Shown: one piece after another, positions 43,406-54,771 of the stretch
Layout of the letters: each line of letters begins with the position of its first letter
Position numbering within the stretch: the stretch's first letter is position 1
DNA from: Tenacibaculum finnmarkense
GTDB taxonomy: Bacteria; Bacteroidota; Bacteroidia; Flavobacteriales; Flavobacteriaceae
Direction of reading: 5' to 3'
Assembly: GCF_900239185.1 (NCBI RefSeq)
Contig: NZ_OENA01000097.1
Span: forward strand, 1-64,000
Length of the DNA stretch: 64,000 nt
Program-made: the position numbers and the translations under genes
Notes under the pieces: generated by a model
Databases searched by the model: none
Seen by the model: only the letters and a program-made list of their open reading frames with translations
Told to the model about the DNA's origin: nothing

Positions 43406-43756
43406 ATGGCATTATCAAAGCTTGAAAGAAGACAACGAATTAAGTATAGAATTAGAAAAGTTATTACTGGAACAACTGCTAAACCTAGGTTATCAGTTTT
43501 TAGAAGTAACAAGGAAATTTATGCTCAATTAATTGATGACGTTACAGGTGTGACATTAGCATCTGCATCATCAAGAGATAAAGAAATTACAGCTGGTTCT
43601 AAATCAGAAGCTGCTGCTGCAGTAGGTAAAGCAATTGCTGAAAAAGCTGCTGCAAAAGGTTTTGAAACTATTTCTTTTGATAGAAATGGGTTTTTATACC
43701 ACGGTAGAATTAAAGTATTAGCTGAAGCTGCTAGAGAAGCTGGTTTAAAATTTTAA
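43406..43756 (+). CDS. rplR: 50S ribosomal protein L18
   Basis: The 116-residue 5S rRNA-binding protein has a basic N-terminus ([13 protein letters not shown]) followed by [20 protein letters not shown]. The end [17 protein letters not shown] is typical. Confidence 0.97.
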   Translation: MALSKLERRQRIKYRIRKVITGTTAKPRLSVFRSNKEIYAQLIDDVTGVTLASASSRDKEITAGSKSEAAAAVGKAIAEKAAAKGFETISFDRNGFLYHGRIKVLAEAAREAGLKF

Positions 43757-43767
43757 GAAATTATATT

Positions 43768-44289
43768 ATGTTAGGATATAAAAACGTAGAAAGAGTAAAA
43801 CCAAGCGGATTAGAGCTTGTAGATAAATTAGTAGGTGTACAACGTGTTACCAAAGTAACTAAAGGGGGTAGAGCATTTGGTTTCTCTGCAATCGTAATAG
43901 TTGGAGATGGTAACGGTGTTGTTGGTCATGGATTAGGGAAGTCTAAAGATGTTGCTTCTGCAATTGCTAAAGCGATTGAAGATGCTAAGAAAAGTTTAGT
44001 ACGTATTCCTCTTTTAGACGGAACCTTACCTCATGAACAGAAAGGTAAATTTGGTGGTGCGAAAGTATTTATCAAGCCTGCCTCTCATGGTACAGGAGTT
44101 ATCGCCGGTGGTGCAGTACGTTCAGTATTGGAATCAGTTGGTGTTAAAGACGTATTATCAAAATCTCAAGGATCTTCAAATCCTCACAACGTAGTGAAAG
44201 CAACTTTTGATGCTTTATTACAATTACGTAATGCTGCAACTATTGCTAAGCAAAGAGGTATTTCTTTAGAGAAAGTTTTTAACGGTTAA
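43768..44289 (+). CDS. rpsE: 30S ribosomal protein S5
   Basis: The 173-residue product has the double-stranded RNA-binding signature ([20 protein letters not shown], then [17 protein letters not shown]). The C-terminal domain has [16 protein letters not shown]. It takes part in decoding fidelity. Confidence 0.97.
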   Translation: MLGYKNVERVKPSGLELVDKLVGVQRVTKVTKGGRAFGFSAIVIVGDGNGVVGHGLGKSKDVASAIAKAIEDAKKSLVRIPLLDGTLPHEQKGKFGGAKVFIKPASHGTGVIAGGAVRSVLESVGVKDVLSKSQGSSNPHNVVKATFDALLQLRNAATIAKQRGISLEKVFNG

Positions 44290-44300
44290 AATTTAAGACG

Positions 44301-44483
44301 ATGAGTAAAATTAAAGTTACACAAGTAAGAAGTAAAATTGGTCGCCTTAAAAGTCAAAAAGCAACGTTAGAGGCATTAGGTTTACGCAAATTGAACCAAA
44401 CTGTAGAGCACAATGCAACAGCTCAAATTTTGGGAATGGTAAAAACAGTTTCACACTTAGTTTCTGTAGAGGAAATTAAATAA
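44301..44483 (+). CDS. rpmD: 50S ribosomal protein L30
   Basis: The 60-residue product opens MSKIKVTQVRSKIGR and has LGLRKLNQTVEHNATAQILG, the L30 signature. The length is standard. Confidence 0.96.
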   Translation: MSKIKVTQVRSKIGRLKSQKATLEALGLRKLNQTVEHNATAQILGMVKTVSHLVSVEEIK

Positions 44484-44495
44484 GACAATAATAAG

Positions 44496-44945
44496 ATGAG
44501 TTTACATAACTTAAAACCTGCAGTAGGATCTACAAAGAGCCGTAAACGTATAGCACGTGGAGAAGGTTCTGGTAAAGGAGGTACTGCAACAAGAGGTCAT
44601 AATGGTCAGAAATCTCGTTCTGGTTATTCTCGTAAAATAGGATTTGAAGGAGGTCAGATGCCACTTCAAAGACGTGTACCTAAATTTGGTTTCACAAACA
44701 TTAATCGTAAAGAGTATGTTGGTGTTAATTTAGAGAAATTACAAGAATTAGTAGAAAGCGGAAAGATTTCAGATACAGTAACTTTAGCGATTTTAGTAGA
44801 AAATCGTTTAGCTCGTAAAAATGACTTAGTAAAAATACTAGGAAATGGTGAGTTAAAAGCTAAATTAAACGTAACCGTACACAAATTTACTGCAACAGCA
44901 AAAGCGGCTATTGAAGCTGCAGGAGGTGAAGTAGTTACATTATAA
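44496..44945 (+). CDS. rplO: 50S ribosomal protein L15
   Basis: The 149-residue product opens MSLHNLKPAVGSTKSRKRIA. The glycine/arginine-rich extension (GEGSGKGGTATRGHNGQKSR) and GGQMPLQRRVPKFGF are typical. It precedes secY by 11 bases. Confidence 0.97.
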   Translation: MSLHNLKPAVGSTKSRKRIARGEGSGKGGTATRGHNGQKSRSGYSRKIGFEGGQMPLQRRVPKFGFTNINRKEYVGVNLEKLQELVESGKISDTVTLAILVENRLARKNDLVKILGNGELKAKLNVTVHKFTATAKAAIEAAGGEVVTL

Positions 44946-44956
44946 AACAACTGTAA

Positions 44957-46279
44957 ATGATGAATTTTATAAATACATTAAAAGACATTTGGAAGATAGA
45001 AGAGTTAAAAGAGAAATTACTTTTAACCTTTGGTTTAATTACTGTTTACCGTTTTATGTCGGCAGTTCCATTACCTGGAATTGACCCGACACAGTTAACA
45101 GCATTGCAAGACAGTACTTCAGGTGGACTTTTGGGTTTATTAAACGCATTTACAGGTGGGGCATTTGCTAGAGCGTCAGTAATGGCTCTTGGTATAATGC
45201 CTTATATTTCTGCTTCGATTGTAGTTCAGTTAATGGGTATCGCGGTACCATATTTACAAAAATTGCAAAAAGATGGAGAAAGTGGACGTAAGAAGATTAC
45301 GCAAATTACAAGATGGTTAACAATTGCTATTACATTGTTTCAAGCGCCAACCTATATTGGGATTATTCAAAACCAAATGGGATTAGGACCTGAAGCATTT
45401 TTAGTACCAGGAGTTACCTTTTGGGTATCATCAATTATTCTTTTAACTGCAGGAACAGTTTTTGCAATGTGGTTAGGAGAACGTATTACAGACAAAGGAG
45501 TTGGTAATGGTATTTCATTATTAATTACAGTAGGTATTTTAGCGAATTTTCCAGCAGCTTTTATTCAAGAGCTAGTTTCTAAAGGAACAACTGGAGCAGG
45601 AGGTATGATGATGATTCTAATAGAATTAATAGTTTGGTTTGTAGTGATTTTGTTAACCGTATTATTAGTTACCGCAGTACGTAAAGTTGCCGTTCAATAC
45701 GCACGTCGTACAGCGATTACTGATATTAAAGATGTTGACGGTGCTCGCCAGTACATTCCTTTAAAATTGAATGCATCAGGTGTAATGCCAATTATTTTTG
45801 CACAAGCTATTATGTTTTTACCAGTAGCTTTAGGTCAGAAATTTCCAGCATTAAACAGTTTAACTGACAACTTCGGATTATGGTATAACGTTATTTTTGC
45901 GGTCTTAATTATTGTATTTAGTTATTTTTATACGGCGATTACAATCCCTACAAATAAAATGGCTGAAGACTTAAAAAGAAGTAATGGTTTCGTTCCAGGG
46001 TATAAACCAGGAGAAGAAACTGCAAATTATCTAGATGCTGTGTTATCAAAGATAACATTTCCAGGATCTTTATTTTTAGCAGCTTTATCTATTTTACCAG
46101 CAATCATTGTAAGGTTTGGGGTAACTCAAAACTGGGCAATGTTTTTCGGAGGTACCTCTTTAATCATTATGGTTGGAGTTGCAATAGATACCATACAGCA
46201 AATTAACTCGTATTTATTAAATAGTCGTTATGACGGTTTAATGAAAACAGGTAACAGTAACAGAAAATCATTAAAATAA
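44957..46279 (+). CDS. secY: Preprotein translocase channel subunit SecY
   Basis: The 440-residue product has ten membrane helices. SecY signatures are [11 protein letters not shown] near the N-terminus, [15 protein letters not shown] and [14 protein letters not shown]. The lateral-gate and plug regions look intact. Two adjacent ATGs are possible starts. infA follows after one base. Confidence 0.96.
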   Translation: MMNFINTLKDIWKIEELKEKLLLTFGLITVYRFMSAVPLPGIDPTQLTALQDSTSGGLLGLLNAFTGGAFARASVMALGIMPYISASIVVQLMGIAVPYLQKLQKDGESGRKKITQITRWLTIAITLFQAPTYIGIIQNQMGLGPEAFLVPGVTFWVSSIILLTAGTVFAMWLGERITDKGVGNGISLLITVGILANFPAAFIQELVSKGTTGAGGMMMILIELIVWFVVILLTVLLVTAVRKVAVQYARRTAITDIKDVDGARQYIPLKLNASGVMPIIFAQAIMFLPVALGQKFPALNSLTDNFGLWYNVIFAVLIIVFSYFYTAITIPTNKMAEDLKRSNGFVPGYKPGEETANYLDAVLSKITFPGSLFLAALSILPAIIVRFGVTQNWAMFFGGTSLIIMVGVAIDTIQQINSYLLNSRYDGLMKTGNSNRKSLK

Positions 46280-46280
46280 T

Positions 46281-46496
46281 ATGGCTAAACAACCAGCAAT
46301 TCAACAAGACGGAACAATCACTGAAGCATTGTCAAATGCGATGTTTCGTGTAGAATTAGAAAACGGACATATTGTTACGGCTCACATTTCAGGAAAAATG
46401 CGTATGCATTATATCAAGCTTTTACCAGGAGATAAGGTAAAGTTAGAAATGAGCCCATATGATTTATCAAAGGCAAGAATTACTTACAGATATTAA
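46281..46496 (+). CDS. infA: Translation initiation factor IF-1
   Basis: The 71-residue S1/OB-fold protein has [20 protein letters not shown], then [17 protein letters not shown] and SKARITYRY. It is missing nothing from the standard length. Confidence 0.96.
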   Translation: MAKQPAIQQDGTITEALSNAMFRVELENGHIVTAHISGKMRMHYIKLLPGDKVKLEMSPYDLSKARITYRY

Positions 46497-46508
46497 AAAC
46501 ACACACTG

Positions 46509-46625
46509 ATGAAAGTAAGAGCATCATTAAAGAAGAGAAGCGCCGAGTGCAAGATTGTACGACGAAAAGGCAGATTATACGTAATAAATAAAAAGAATCC
46601 TAGATTTAAACAAAGACAAGGGTAA
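46509..46625 (+). CDS. rpmJ: 50S ribosomal protein L36, zinc-free form
   Basis: The 38-residue product opens [19 protein letters not shown] and ends NPRFKQRQG. The canonical zinc ribbon (C..C, C, H) keeps only Cys14, so this is the C-minus form usual in Bacteroidetes, which does not need zinc. The stop overlaps the rpsM ATG by one base (TAATG). Confidence 0.95.
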   Translation: MKVRASLKKRSAECKIVRRKGRLYVINKKNPRFKQRQG

Positions 46626-46990
46626 TGGCAAGAATAGCAGGTATTGATATTCCAAAGAATAAAAGAGGTGTTATCGCTTTAACTTACATCTTTGGTATAG
46701 GAAACAGTAGAGCTAAAGAAATTTTAGCAGCAAAAAATATAGACGAAAGTATCAAAGTTCAAGATTGGAGCGATGATCAAATTGCAGCAATTCGTGAGCA
46801 AGTAGGTAGTTTTACTATTGAAGGTGAGTTACGTTCTGAGGTTCAATTAAGCATTAAGCGTTTAATGGATATCGGATGTCAAAGAGGTATACGTCATAGA
46901 CTTGGCTTACCTTTAAGAGGTCAAAGAACAAAGAATAACTCTCGTACTAGAAAAGGTAAGAGAAAAACTGTAGCTAACAAGAAAAAATAA
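46625..46990 (+). CDS. rpsM: 30S ribosomal protein S13
   Basis: The 121-residue product opens [15 protein letters not shown] and has [20 protein letters not shown] plus a basic tail that contacts P-site tRNA. Coupled to rpmJ through the shared A of TAATG. Confidence 0.97.
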   Translation: MARIAGIDIPKNKRGVIALTYIFGIGNSRAKEILAAKNIDESIKVQDWSDDQIAAIREQVGSFTIEGELRSEVQLSIKRLMDIGCQRGIRHRLGLPLRGQRTKNNSRTRKGKRKTVANKKK

Positions 46991-47069
46991 GTTAGATAAG
47001 TAATAAAGATCTAATAATAGTTGTAAAACTATAAAGTTAGAAAACTAAATTACTAAAACTATAATAATC

Positions 47070-47456
47070 ATGGCAAAGTCTAAAATAACAAAAAAACGTA
47101 AAGTTGTAATTGAATCAGTTGGTGAAGCTCACGTAACTGCATCATTTAACAACATTATTATTTCTTTAACAAATAAAAAAGGTGACGTTATTTCTTGGTC
47201 ATCTGCTGGTAAAATGGGTTTCAGAGGTTCTAAAAAGAACACTCCGTATGCAGCTCAATTAGCCGCAGAAGACTGTGCTAACGTAGCAAAAGAAGCAGGT
47301 TTACGTAAAGTAAAAGTGTATGTTAAAGGACCAGGTAACGGTAGAGAGTCTGCAATCAGATCTATCCACAATGCTGGAATCGAAGTAACTGAAATCGTTG
47401 ATGTTACTCCTATTCCTCATAACGGATGTCGTCCACCAAAAAGAAGAAGAGTATAA
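47070..47456 (+). CDS. rpsK: 30S ribosomal protein S11
   Basis: The 128-residue product has [20 protein letters not shown] and ends [20 protein letters not shown], the S11 signature. A 79-base gap without visible features separates it from rpsM. Confidence 0.97.
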   Translation: MAKSKITKKRKVVIESVGEAHVTASFNNIIISLTNKKGDVISWSSAGKMGFRGSKKNTPYAAQLAAEDCANVAKEAGLRKVKVYVKGPGNGRESAIRSIHNAGIEVTEIVDVTPIPHNGCRPPKRRRV

Positions 47457-47476
47457 GTTGATTTTATCAACTTATA
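47452..47476 (+). promoter_or_regulatory. Hairpin at the rpsK stop codon
   Basis: TATAAGTTGAT-ttt-ATCAACTTATA is a perfect 11-bp stem that includes the rpsK stop and is followed by tttttg. It may terminate part of the transcripts or stabilise a 3' end inside the operon. Confidence 0.5.
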
Positions 47477-47516
47477 TTTTTGTTTCGCGTACTTTTGTGC
47501 GCAAATAAAATATTTT

Positions 47517-47578
47517 TTAACTAAGTAGGAATAAGATTATCGAAGGAGTACGCCTTAATTCATAATCCCTACTAAAAC
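47517..47578 (+). promoter_or_regulatory. Putative structured leader of rpsD
   Basis: The arms agtagg and cctact (within 47524-47574) enclose gattatcgaaggagtacgcc and can form nested helices, together with an upstream hairpin GCGTAC-tttt-GTGCGC (47486-47502 region). S4-binding leaders before rpsD are known in several bacterial groups. This is an inference from position and foldability. Confidence 0.35.
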
Positions 47579-47586
47579 AACAAGAA

Positions 47587-48192
47587 ATGGCTAGATATAC
47601 AGGACCAAAAACTAAAATTGCTCGTAAGTTTGGTGAAGCAATTTTTGGAGAAGATAAATCTTTTGAAAAAAGAAATTACCCTCCAGGACAACACGGAAAC
47701 GCAAGAAGAAGAGGTAAGAAATCGGAATATGCTACCCAGTTAATGGAAAAGCAAAAAGCGAAATATTCTTACGGAATTTTAGAGCGTCAATTTAGTAACT
47801 TGTTTAAGAAAGCTTCTGCTTCTAAAGGAATTACTGGTGAGGTTTTATTACAATTATGTGAATCTCGTTTAGATAACGTTGTTTTCCGTTTAGGAATTGC
47901 TAACTCAAGAAGAGGTGGACGTCAATTAGTTTCTCACCGTCACATTACTGTGAATGGAGAAATTGTTAACATTCCTTCTTATGATGTACAAGCAGGAGAC
48001 GTTATTGCTGTAAGAGAGAAATCTAAATCATTATTAGCAATTGAAAATGCTTTAGCTGCTAACAGTAATGTTTACGAATGGTTAAGCTGGAATTCTGATT
48101 TAAAGTCTGGTACTTTTATCAAAGCTCCAGAGAGATTACAGATCCCTGAAAATATCAAGGAACAATTAATCGTAGAATTATATTCTAAATAA
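47587..48192 (+). CDS. rpsD: 30S ribosomal protein S4
   Basis: The 201-residue product opens [17 protein letters not shown]. The S4 RNA-binding domain has [20 protein letters not shown], then [14 protein letters not shown]4 is a primary 16S rRNA binder and often a translational repressor of its own operon. Confidence 0.97.
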   Translation: MARYTGPKTKIARKFGEAIFGEDKSFEKRNYPPGQHGNARRRGKKSEYATQLMEKQKAKYSYGILERQFSNLFKKASASKGITGEVLLQLCESRLDNVVFRLGIANSRRGGRQLVSHRHITVNGEIVNIPSYDVQAGDVIAVREKSKSLLAIENALAANSNVYEWLSWNSDLKSGTFIKAPERLQIPENIKEQLIVELYSK

Positions 48193-48204
48193 TAAAATAA
48201 TCAT

Positions 48205-48254
48205 CTTGGTATTTAGCCAAAGGGTTTATCTGTGTTTCTTCAAACTAATAAACC
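48205..48254 (+). promoter_or_regulatory. Two hairpins in the rpsD-rpoA gap
   Basis: TTGG-tatttag-CCAA (48206-48220) is followed by GGTTTAT (48223-48229) paired with ATAAACC (48248-48254). The latter encloses gtttcttcaaac. They occupy most of the 94-base gap. The function is unknown. Confidence 0.35.
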
Positions 48255-48286
48255 GCGCAACTAAATAACAATTAAAACGAAGAAAA

Positions 48287-49279
48287 ATGGCAATTTTAAA
48301 TTTTCAAAAGCCTGATAAAGTAATAATGATTGAATCTACTGATTTTTCAGGAAGATTTGAATTCAGACCTCTTGAACCAGGTTTTGGATTAACAGTTGGT
48401 AACGCTTTAAGAAGAGTATTATTATCTTCATTAGAAGGTTTTGCTATTACATCATTACGTGTTGACGGTGTTGATCATGAATTTTCAACAATTCAAGGAG
48501 TTGTAGAAGATGTTACTGAAATCATCTTAAATTTAAAACAAGTTCGTTTTAAGAAACAAATTGAAGATACTGATAGAGAAACAGTATCAATAGCTGTATC
48601 TGGGCAAGAGCAATTTACTGCAGGAGATTTACAGAAATTTATGTCAGGTTTTCAAGTACTAAATTCAGATTTAGTATTATTTAACTTAGATAAATCTGTG
48701 AGTTTTAACGCTGAAATCACTATCGAAAAAGGTAGAGGTTTTGTGCCAGCAGAAGAAAACAAAAGACCAGGTGCGCCATTAGGAACAATTTTTACAGATT
48801 CTATTTACACTCCTATAAAGAATGTAAAGTATGCTGTTGAAAATTTTCGTGTAGAGCAAAAGACCGATTTCGAAAAATTAGTTTTCGATATTGATACTGA
48901 CGGTTCTATTAACCCTAAGGATGCTTTAACAGAAGCAGCAAAAATTTTAATCCACCACTTTATGTTATTCTCTGATGAGCGTATCACTTTAGAGGCAGAT
49001 GAAATTGCACAAACTGAAACATACGATGAGGAATCATTACATATGCGTCAGTTATTAAAGACGAAATTAGTAGATATGGATTTATCTGTTCGTGCTTTAA
49101 ACTGTTTAAAAGCGGCTGAAGTAGATACTTTAGGAGACTTAGTATCATTCAATAAAAGTGACTTAATGAAGTTTAGAAACTTTGGTAAAAAATCATTAAC
49201 TGAGTTAGATGAGTTAGTGGCAAATAAAAGCCTTAATTTTGGAATGGATTTAAGCAAATACAAATTAGATAGAGATTAA
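48287..49279 (+). CDS. rpoA: DNA-directed RNA polymerase alpha subunit
   Basis: The 330-residue product has the assembly domain [20 protein letters not shown] then [10 protein letters not shown]. The C-terminal domain (about 255-315) has [20 protein letters not shown] and [15 protein letters not shown]. Full length. Confidence 0.97.
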   Translation: MAILNFQKPDKVIMIESTDFSGRFEFRPLEPGFGLTVGNALRRVLLSSLEGFAITSLRVDGVDHEFSTIQGVVEDVTEIILNLKQVRFKKQIEDTDRETVSIAVSGQEQFTAGDLQKFMSGFQVLNSDLVLFNLDKSVSFNAEITIEKGRGFVPAEENKRPGAPLGTIFTDSIYTPIKNVKYAVENFRVEQKTDFEKLVFDIDTDGSINPKDALTEAAKILIHHFMLFSDERITLEADEIAQTETYDEESLHMRQLLKTKLVDMDLSVRALNCLKAAEVDTLGDLVSFNKSDLMKFRNFGKKSLTELDELVANKSLNFGMDLSKYKLDRD

Positions 49280-49338
49280 CCTTTCATATTTTGCTCCCTT
49301 AAAAGGTTGTAGCAAGATGAAAGATAAAAACCAAAGTC

Positions 49339-49806
49339 ATGAGACACGGAAAGAAATTTAATCATTTAGGTAGACAAACAGCGCATAGAAAGGCAATGTT
49401 AGCTAATATGGCTTGTTCTTTAATAGAGCACAAACGTATTAACACAACAATTGCTAAAGCAAAAGCTTTTCGTACATTTGTTGAGCCTTTAATTACAAAG
49501 TCTAAAACAGATACTACTCATAATCGTCGTACAGTATTCAGTTATTTACGTAACAAAGAAGCTGTAACCGAATTATTCAAAGAAATTTCTGTAAAAGTAG
49601 CAGATAGACCAGGAGGATATGTACGTATCATCAAATTAGGAAACCGTCAGGGAGATAATGCTTCTATGGCAATGGTTGAATTAGTTGATTATAACGAAAT
49701 TTACAATCCTAAAGGAAACAAAGCTAAGAAAAACACACGTCGTAGCCGTCGTGGTGGAGCTAAGACTGCTGATGCAGCTGCTGAAACTTCACAAGAAGAA
49801 GAATAA
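49339..49806 (+). CDS. rplQ: 50S ribosomal protein L17
   Basis: The 155-residue product opens [20 protein letters not shown]. The core is followed by a basic, alanine-rich and finally acidic tail ([16 protein letters not shown]), longer than the enteric protein, as is common in Bacteroidetes. It is the last gene of the operon. Confidence 0.97.
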   Translation: MRHGKKFNHLGRQTAHRKAMLANMACSLIEHKRINTTIAKAKAFRTFVEPLITKSKTDTTHNRRTVFSYLRNKEAVTELFKEISVKVADRPGGYVRIIKLGNRQGDNASMAMVELVDYNEIYNPKGNKAKKNTRRSRRGGAKTADAAAETSQEEE

Positions 49807-49832
49807 AAATGAAAATTTTTATAATTTATATC

Positions 49833-49870
49833 AAAGGGATAAACATTTAATGTTTATCCCTTTTTTTTTA
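49833..49870 (+). terminator. Terminator of the ribosomal operon
   Basis: The stem aaagggataaaca / tgtttatcccttt with loop tttaa is followed by a T-run of nine, 27 bases past the rplQ stop. Confidence 0.92.
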
Positions 49871-49872
49871 TT

Positions 49873-49880
49873 TATTTTTG
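49873..49880 (+). promoter_or_regulatory. -7 box for carA
   Basis: TATTTTTG lies immediately after the operon terminator and 27 bases before the carA ATG. No clear -33 box, because that region is the terminator stem. Confidence 0.45.
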
Positions 49881-49907
49881 CAAACAAAATTACACAACAC
49901 ACACTAA

Positions 49908-51023
49908 ATGAAATATCAACAACGTAAAAAAGCACTAGTTTTGTTAGCAGACGGAACTATTTTCTATGGAAAGTCTATTGGAATAGAAGGCACTTCAACA
50001 GGAGAAATTTGTTTTAATACAGGTATGACTGGTTATCAAGAAATTTTTACTGACCCTTCTTATTTTGGACAATTAATGGTTACCACCAATGCACATATTG
50101 GTAATTATGGCGTTAACAAAGAAGAGGTAGAGTCGGAAGGAATTAAAATTTCAGGATTAATTTGCCGTAATTTTAGTTTTACACATTCTCGTGTAGATTC
50201 TGATGGAAATTTGTTTGACTGGTTTAAAGAGCATAATGTAGTAGCTATTTCTGATGTAGATACCAGAGCATTGGTAGCCTACATAAGAGATAACGGTGCT
50301 ATGAATGCTATTATTTCTACTGATGTAGACAATATTGAAGCTTTAAAAGAGCAGTTAGCAGCAACTCCTAACATGGAAGGCTTAGAACTTGCCTCAAAAG
50401 TATCTACTAAAGAACCTTATTTTATTGGAGATGAAAATGCTTCACTTAAAATATCGGCTTTAGATATCGGAATTAAAAAGAACATTTTAAGAAACCTAGT
50501 TAAAAGAGACGCTTATATTAAAGTGTATCCTTACAATGCTACGTTTGAGCAAATGAGTGATTTTAATCCTGATGGATATTTTATTTCAAACGGACCTGGA
50601 GATCCTGAGCCTTTAGTCGCTGCTCAAAATACGGCAAAAGAAATTATCAAAAGAAATTTACCGTTATTTGGTATCTGTTTAGGACACCAAGTAATTGCTT
50701 TGGCAAACGGAATTTCTACCTACAAAATGCACAATGGGCATAGAGGAATTAATCATCCTGTAAAAAATTTAGTAACAGGAAAAGGTGAAATAACTTCTCA
50801 AAACCATGGTTTTGCTATTAATAGAGAAGAAACAGAAGCACATCCTGATGTTGAAATATCACATGTACATTTAAACGATCATACGGTTGCTGGTATTAGA
50901 ATGAAATCTAAAAATGTATTTTCTGTACAATATCATCCAGAAGCAAGCCCTGGACCACACGATGCAGAATATTTATTTGATGAATTTATTGAAAATATTA
51001 AAAAGGCAAAAACCGAAGCATAA
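49908..51023 (+). CDS. carA: Carbamoyl-phosphate synthase small subunit
   Basis: The 371-residue glutaminase subunit feeds ammonia to CarB for arginine and pyrimidine synthesis. The N-terminal domain has LADGTIFYGKSIG and GEICFNTGMTGYQEIFTDPS. The class I amidotransferase domain has the nucleophile Cys in FGICLGHQVIAL and His-Pro-Glu in VQYHPEASPGPHD. carB is not in the window. Confidence 0.96.
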   Translation: MKYQQRKKALVLLADGTIFYGKSIGIEGTSTGEICFNTGMTGYQEIFTDPSYFGQLMVTTNAHIGNYGVNKEEVESEGIKISGLICRNFSFTHSRVDSDGNLFDWFKEHNVVAISDVDTRALVAYIRDNGAMNAIISTDVDNIEALKEQLAATPNMEGLELASKVSTKEPYFIGDENASLKISALDIGIKKNILRNLVKRDAYIKVYPYNATFEQMSDFNPDGYFISNGPGDPEPLVAAQNTAKEIIKRNLPLFGICLGHQVIALANGISTYKMHNGHRGINHPVKNLVTGKGEITSQNHGFAINREETEAHPDVEISHVHLNDHTVAGIRMKSKNVFSVQYHPEASPGPHDAEYLFDEFIENIKKAKTEA

Positions 51024-51075
51024 TCATTTTATCAATTAGTTGTAATAATTAATTAAAATGAGCTTCAATTTATAA

Positions 51076-52434
<1,359 letters not shown>

Positions 52435-52461
52435 TTAAATATTATTTATTTGTAATATAAG

Positions 52462-52493
52462 AAAACTCATACTTTTGTATGGGTTTTTTTTAT
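52462..52493 (+). terminator. Terminator after eno
   Basis: The stem aaaactcatac / gtatgggtttt (one G-T pair) with loop tttt is followed by T8. Confidence 0.85.
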
Positions 52494-52523
52494 GCCATAG
52501 TTTTAAAAATATAAAAATTATTT

Positions 52524-52609
52524 GAAGCAATTTCCCGCTTTCCGCACTCGCTCTTTTTTGAAAAAAATCAAAAAAGGAGCTCAAACAATTGCTTCAATCG
52601 GGGCTAGGG
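52524..52609 (-). repeat. Dispersed structured repeat, family III (copy C)
   Basis: On the minus strand it reads ccctagccccgattgaagc, aattgtttgagctcc, a T-rich middle, gagcgagtgcggaaagcggg, aaattgcttc. It is nearly identical to copy A at 418-500. It lies in the 52435-53373 gap after eno. Confidence 0.8.
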
Positions 52610-52665
52610 TTTTGTACTATTTTAGATTAATTTAGAAAGAAATTTAATATTTATCTCAATAACAA

Positions 52666-52700
52666 TAGACCTCACAGGTTTTTAAAATCTGTGAGGTCTA
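52666..52700. repeat. Perfect palindrome tagacctcacag...ctgtgaggtcta
   Basis: The 12-bp arms surround an 11-base loop (gtttttaaaat) and are followed by attttt. Hairpins of this cctcacagg type are, from memory, frequent in flavobacterial intergenic DNA. It may act as a late terminator. The rest of the gap (52701-53330) is AT-rich with only a short ATG-less Lys-rich reading frame near 52880-53000. Confidence 0.6.
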
Positions 52701-53333
52701 ATTTTTAATAGATTCTAATTTATTTGATGCTAAAATAAGTTAAAAAAATAGCGGTGTTTTTATATTTACAAAATAATAACCTAAGAAACTATTTCAAAAA
52801 AAGCCCTTTAAAACCCATTTTATATTTCAAAATAAACTCAAAAAAGACTGTTTATAATTAATCAATTCTTTTAAAAAAAACTAAAATAAAACTTTTACTA
52901 TCTTCAGAAAAAGAAGTTTTATCTGAAATAAAAAGATATAAAAAACATCCTGAAAAAAATAAAAAAACAAGTGAAAACAGTTTGTTAAAAAAGAACGGCT
53001 AAGAATCTATTTTACAATATTATCAGTATAATTTATTTAAAAATGCAGAATTAATAAAATAAAGAAACAATCTGACGTTTTATTTTATAGCACATTTTAG
53101 TTATAAAAGAATAAAACCATGTTTTTAAAAATTTAATATCAGTGTTTTACTAAACTTAAAAGAATTCTTTATGATGTTTTTAAAAAGAGCTATTTAATTG
53201 TTTTTTAGTTTTATAGGACGTATTTTATCAATGTAAAAACATAATTTTTTTTAGGCTAAAAATACTGAATAATACGGTGTTTACGATTATTAAAAAACGC
53301 TGAATGCTAGTTTTAAAATACTTTTAAAAATGG

Positions 53334-53341
53334 TATATTTG
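53334..53341 (+). promoter_or_regulatory. -7 box for gltA
   Basis: TATATTTG, with TTTT exactly 19 bases upstream (53311-53314), 32 bases before the gltA ATG. Confidence 0.55.
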
Positions 53342-53373
53342 TAATTCACTTCAACTTAAAAATAAAGATAAAA

Positions 53374-54660
53374 ATGGCAGATATAGCAAAACTACAAATT
53401 GGTGATAACACGTATGAATTCCCGTTAATTAAAGGAACAGAAAACGAAACTGCAATTGATATTAAAACATTAAGAGGAGCATCTGAAGGTGTTATAACAA
53501 TTGATCCAGGATATAAAAATACAGGTTCTTGTTTAAGTGCAATTACATTTTTAGATGGTGAAAAAGGAATTTTAAGATACAGAGGATATTCAATTGAAGA
53601 ATTAGCGGAAAAAGCAGATTTCTTAGAAGTTGCCTTCTTATTAATTTTTGGAGAATTACCAACAAAAACAGAATTAGAGAAGTTTAAAAAAGATATTTGT
53701 GAGCAGTCTATTGTTGATGAAGACATCAGAAAAATTGTAGATGCATTTCCTAGAACTGCACATCCAATGGGTGTTATTTCATCATTAACATCAGCATTAA
53801 CAGCATTTAATCCAACTTCTGTAAATGTAGATTCAGAAGAAGAAATGTACAATGCAATTGTTAAAATTTTAGGTAAATTTCCAGTATTAGTAGCTTGGAC
53901 AATGCGTAAAAAACAAGGGCTTCCGTTAGATTACGGTGACTGTAGTTTAGGGTATGTAGAAAACACCTATAAAATGATGTTTAAGCAACCAAATAAAGAT
54001 TATGTAAAAAATGATGTTATTGTAAGTGCTTTAAATAAATTATTAATCTTACATGCCGATCACGAGCAAAACTGTTCAACATCTACTGTAAGAATTACAG
54101 GTTCTTCTCACGCAGGATTATTTGCATCACTTTCAGCAGGAATTTCTGCACTTTGGGGACCATTACACGGTGGAGCAAACCAAGCAGTATTAGAAATGCT
54201 AGAAGCAATTAAAGCTGATGGAGGAGATACTAAAAAATACATGGCAAAAGCCAAAGATAAAAACGATCCGTTCCGTTTAATGGGATTCGGACACCGTGTT
54301 TATAAAAACTTTGATCCAAGAGCAAAAATTATTAAAGTTGCTGCTGAAGAGGTTTTAAACGATTTAGGAATTGAAGATCCTATTTTAGATATCGCAAAAG
54401 GATTGGCTGAAGAAGCGTTAAGTGATCCTTATTTTGTTGATAGAAAATTATATCCAAACGTAGATTTCTATTCAGGAATAATTTACCGTGCAATGGGTGT
54501 ACCTGTTGAAATGTTTACCGTAATGTTCGCCTTAGGTCGTTTACCAGGATGGATTGCTCAGTGGAGAGAAATGCGTTTAGGAAAAGAACCAATTGGACGT
54601 CCTCGTCAAGTATATGTTGGAGAAAACATTAGACCTTTCAAAGAAGTAAGCGAAAGGTAA
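53374..54660 (+). CDS. gltA: Citrate synthase
   Basis: The 428-residue hexameric-type enzyme condenses acetyl-CoA with oxaloacetate. Active-site segments are LHADHEQNCSTSTVR, GPLHGGANQAVLEML with the catalytic His, and MGFGHRVYKNFDPRA. It has its own promoter and terminator. Confidence 0.97.
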   Translation: MADIAKLQIGDNTYEFPLIKGTENETAIDIKTLRGASEGVITIDPGYKNTGSCLSAITFLDGEKGILRYRGYSIEELAEKADFLEVAFLLIFGELPTKTELEKFKKDICEQSIVDEDIRKIVDAFPRTAHPMGVISSLTSALTAFNPTSVNVDSEEEMYNAIVKILGKFPVLVAWTMRKKQGLPLDYGDCSLGYVENTYKMMFKQPNKDYVKNDVIVSALNKLLILHADHEQNCSTSTVRITGSSHAGLFASLSAGISALWGPLHGGANQAVLEMLEAIKADGGDTKKYMAKAKDKNDPFRLMGFGHRVYKNFDPRAKIIKVAAEEVLNDLGIEDPILDIAKGLAEEALSDPYFVDRKLYPNVDFYSGIIYRAMGVPVEMFTVMFALGRLPGWIAQWREMRLGKEPIGRPRQVYVGENIRPFKEVSER

Positions 54661-54676
54661 TCAATAAAATTATAAT

Positions 54677-54732
54677 AAAAAGTGTCATTAAAAAACATCA
54701 TTCAAAAATGACGTATTAATGACACTTTTTTA
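54677..54732 (+). terminator. Terminator after gltA
   Basis: The stem aaaaagtgtcattaa pairs with ttaatgacacttttt around a 26-base loop that can itself fold (catca...tgacg). Confidence 0.8.
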
Positions 54733-54771
54733 TGTGAAGTAGTAGCATTTAACAATTTAAGATCAAAGAAA

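Noticed and set aside
52880..53001. Lys-rich reading frame ending in a stop after KKNG
   Set aside because: No start codon, a stop immediately upstream and extreme AT content; more likely intergenic DNA or an unrecognisable remnant.
53346..53852. 168-residue minus-strand frame opposite gltA
   Set aside because: Ser/Phe-rich antisense frame covering the promoter and first third of citrate synthase.
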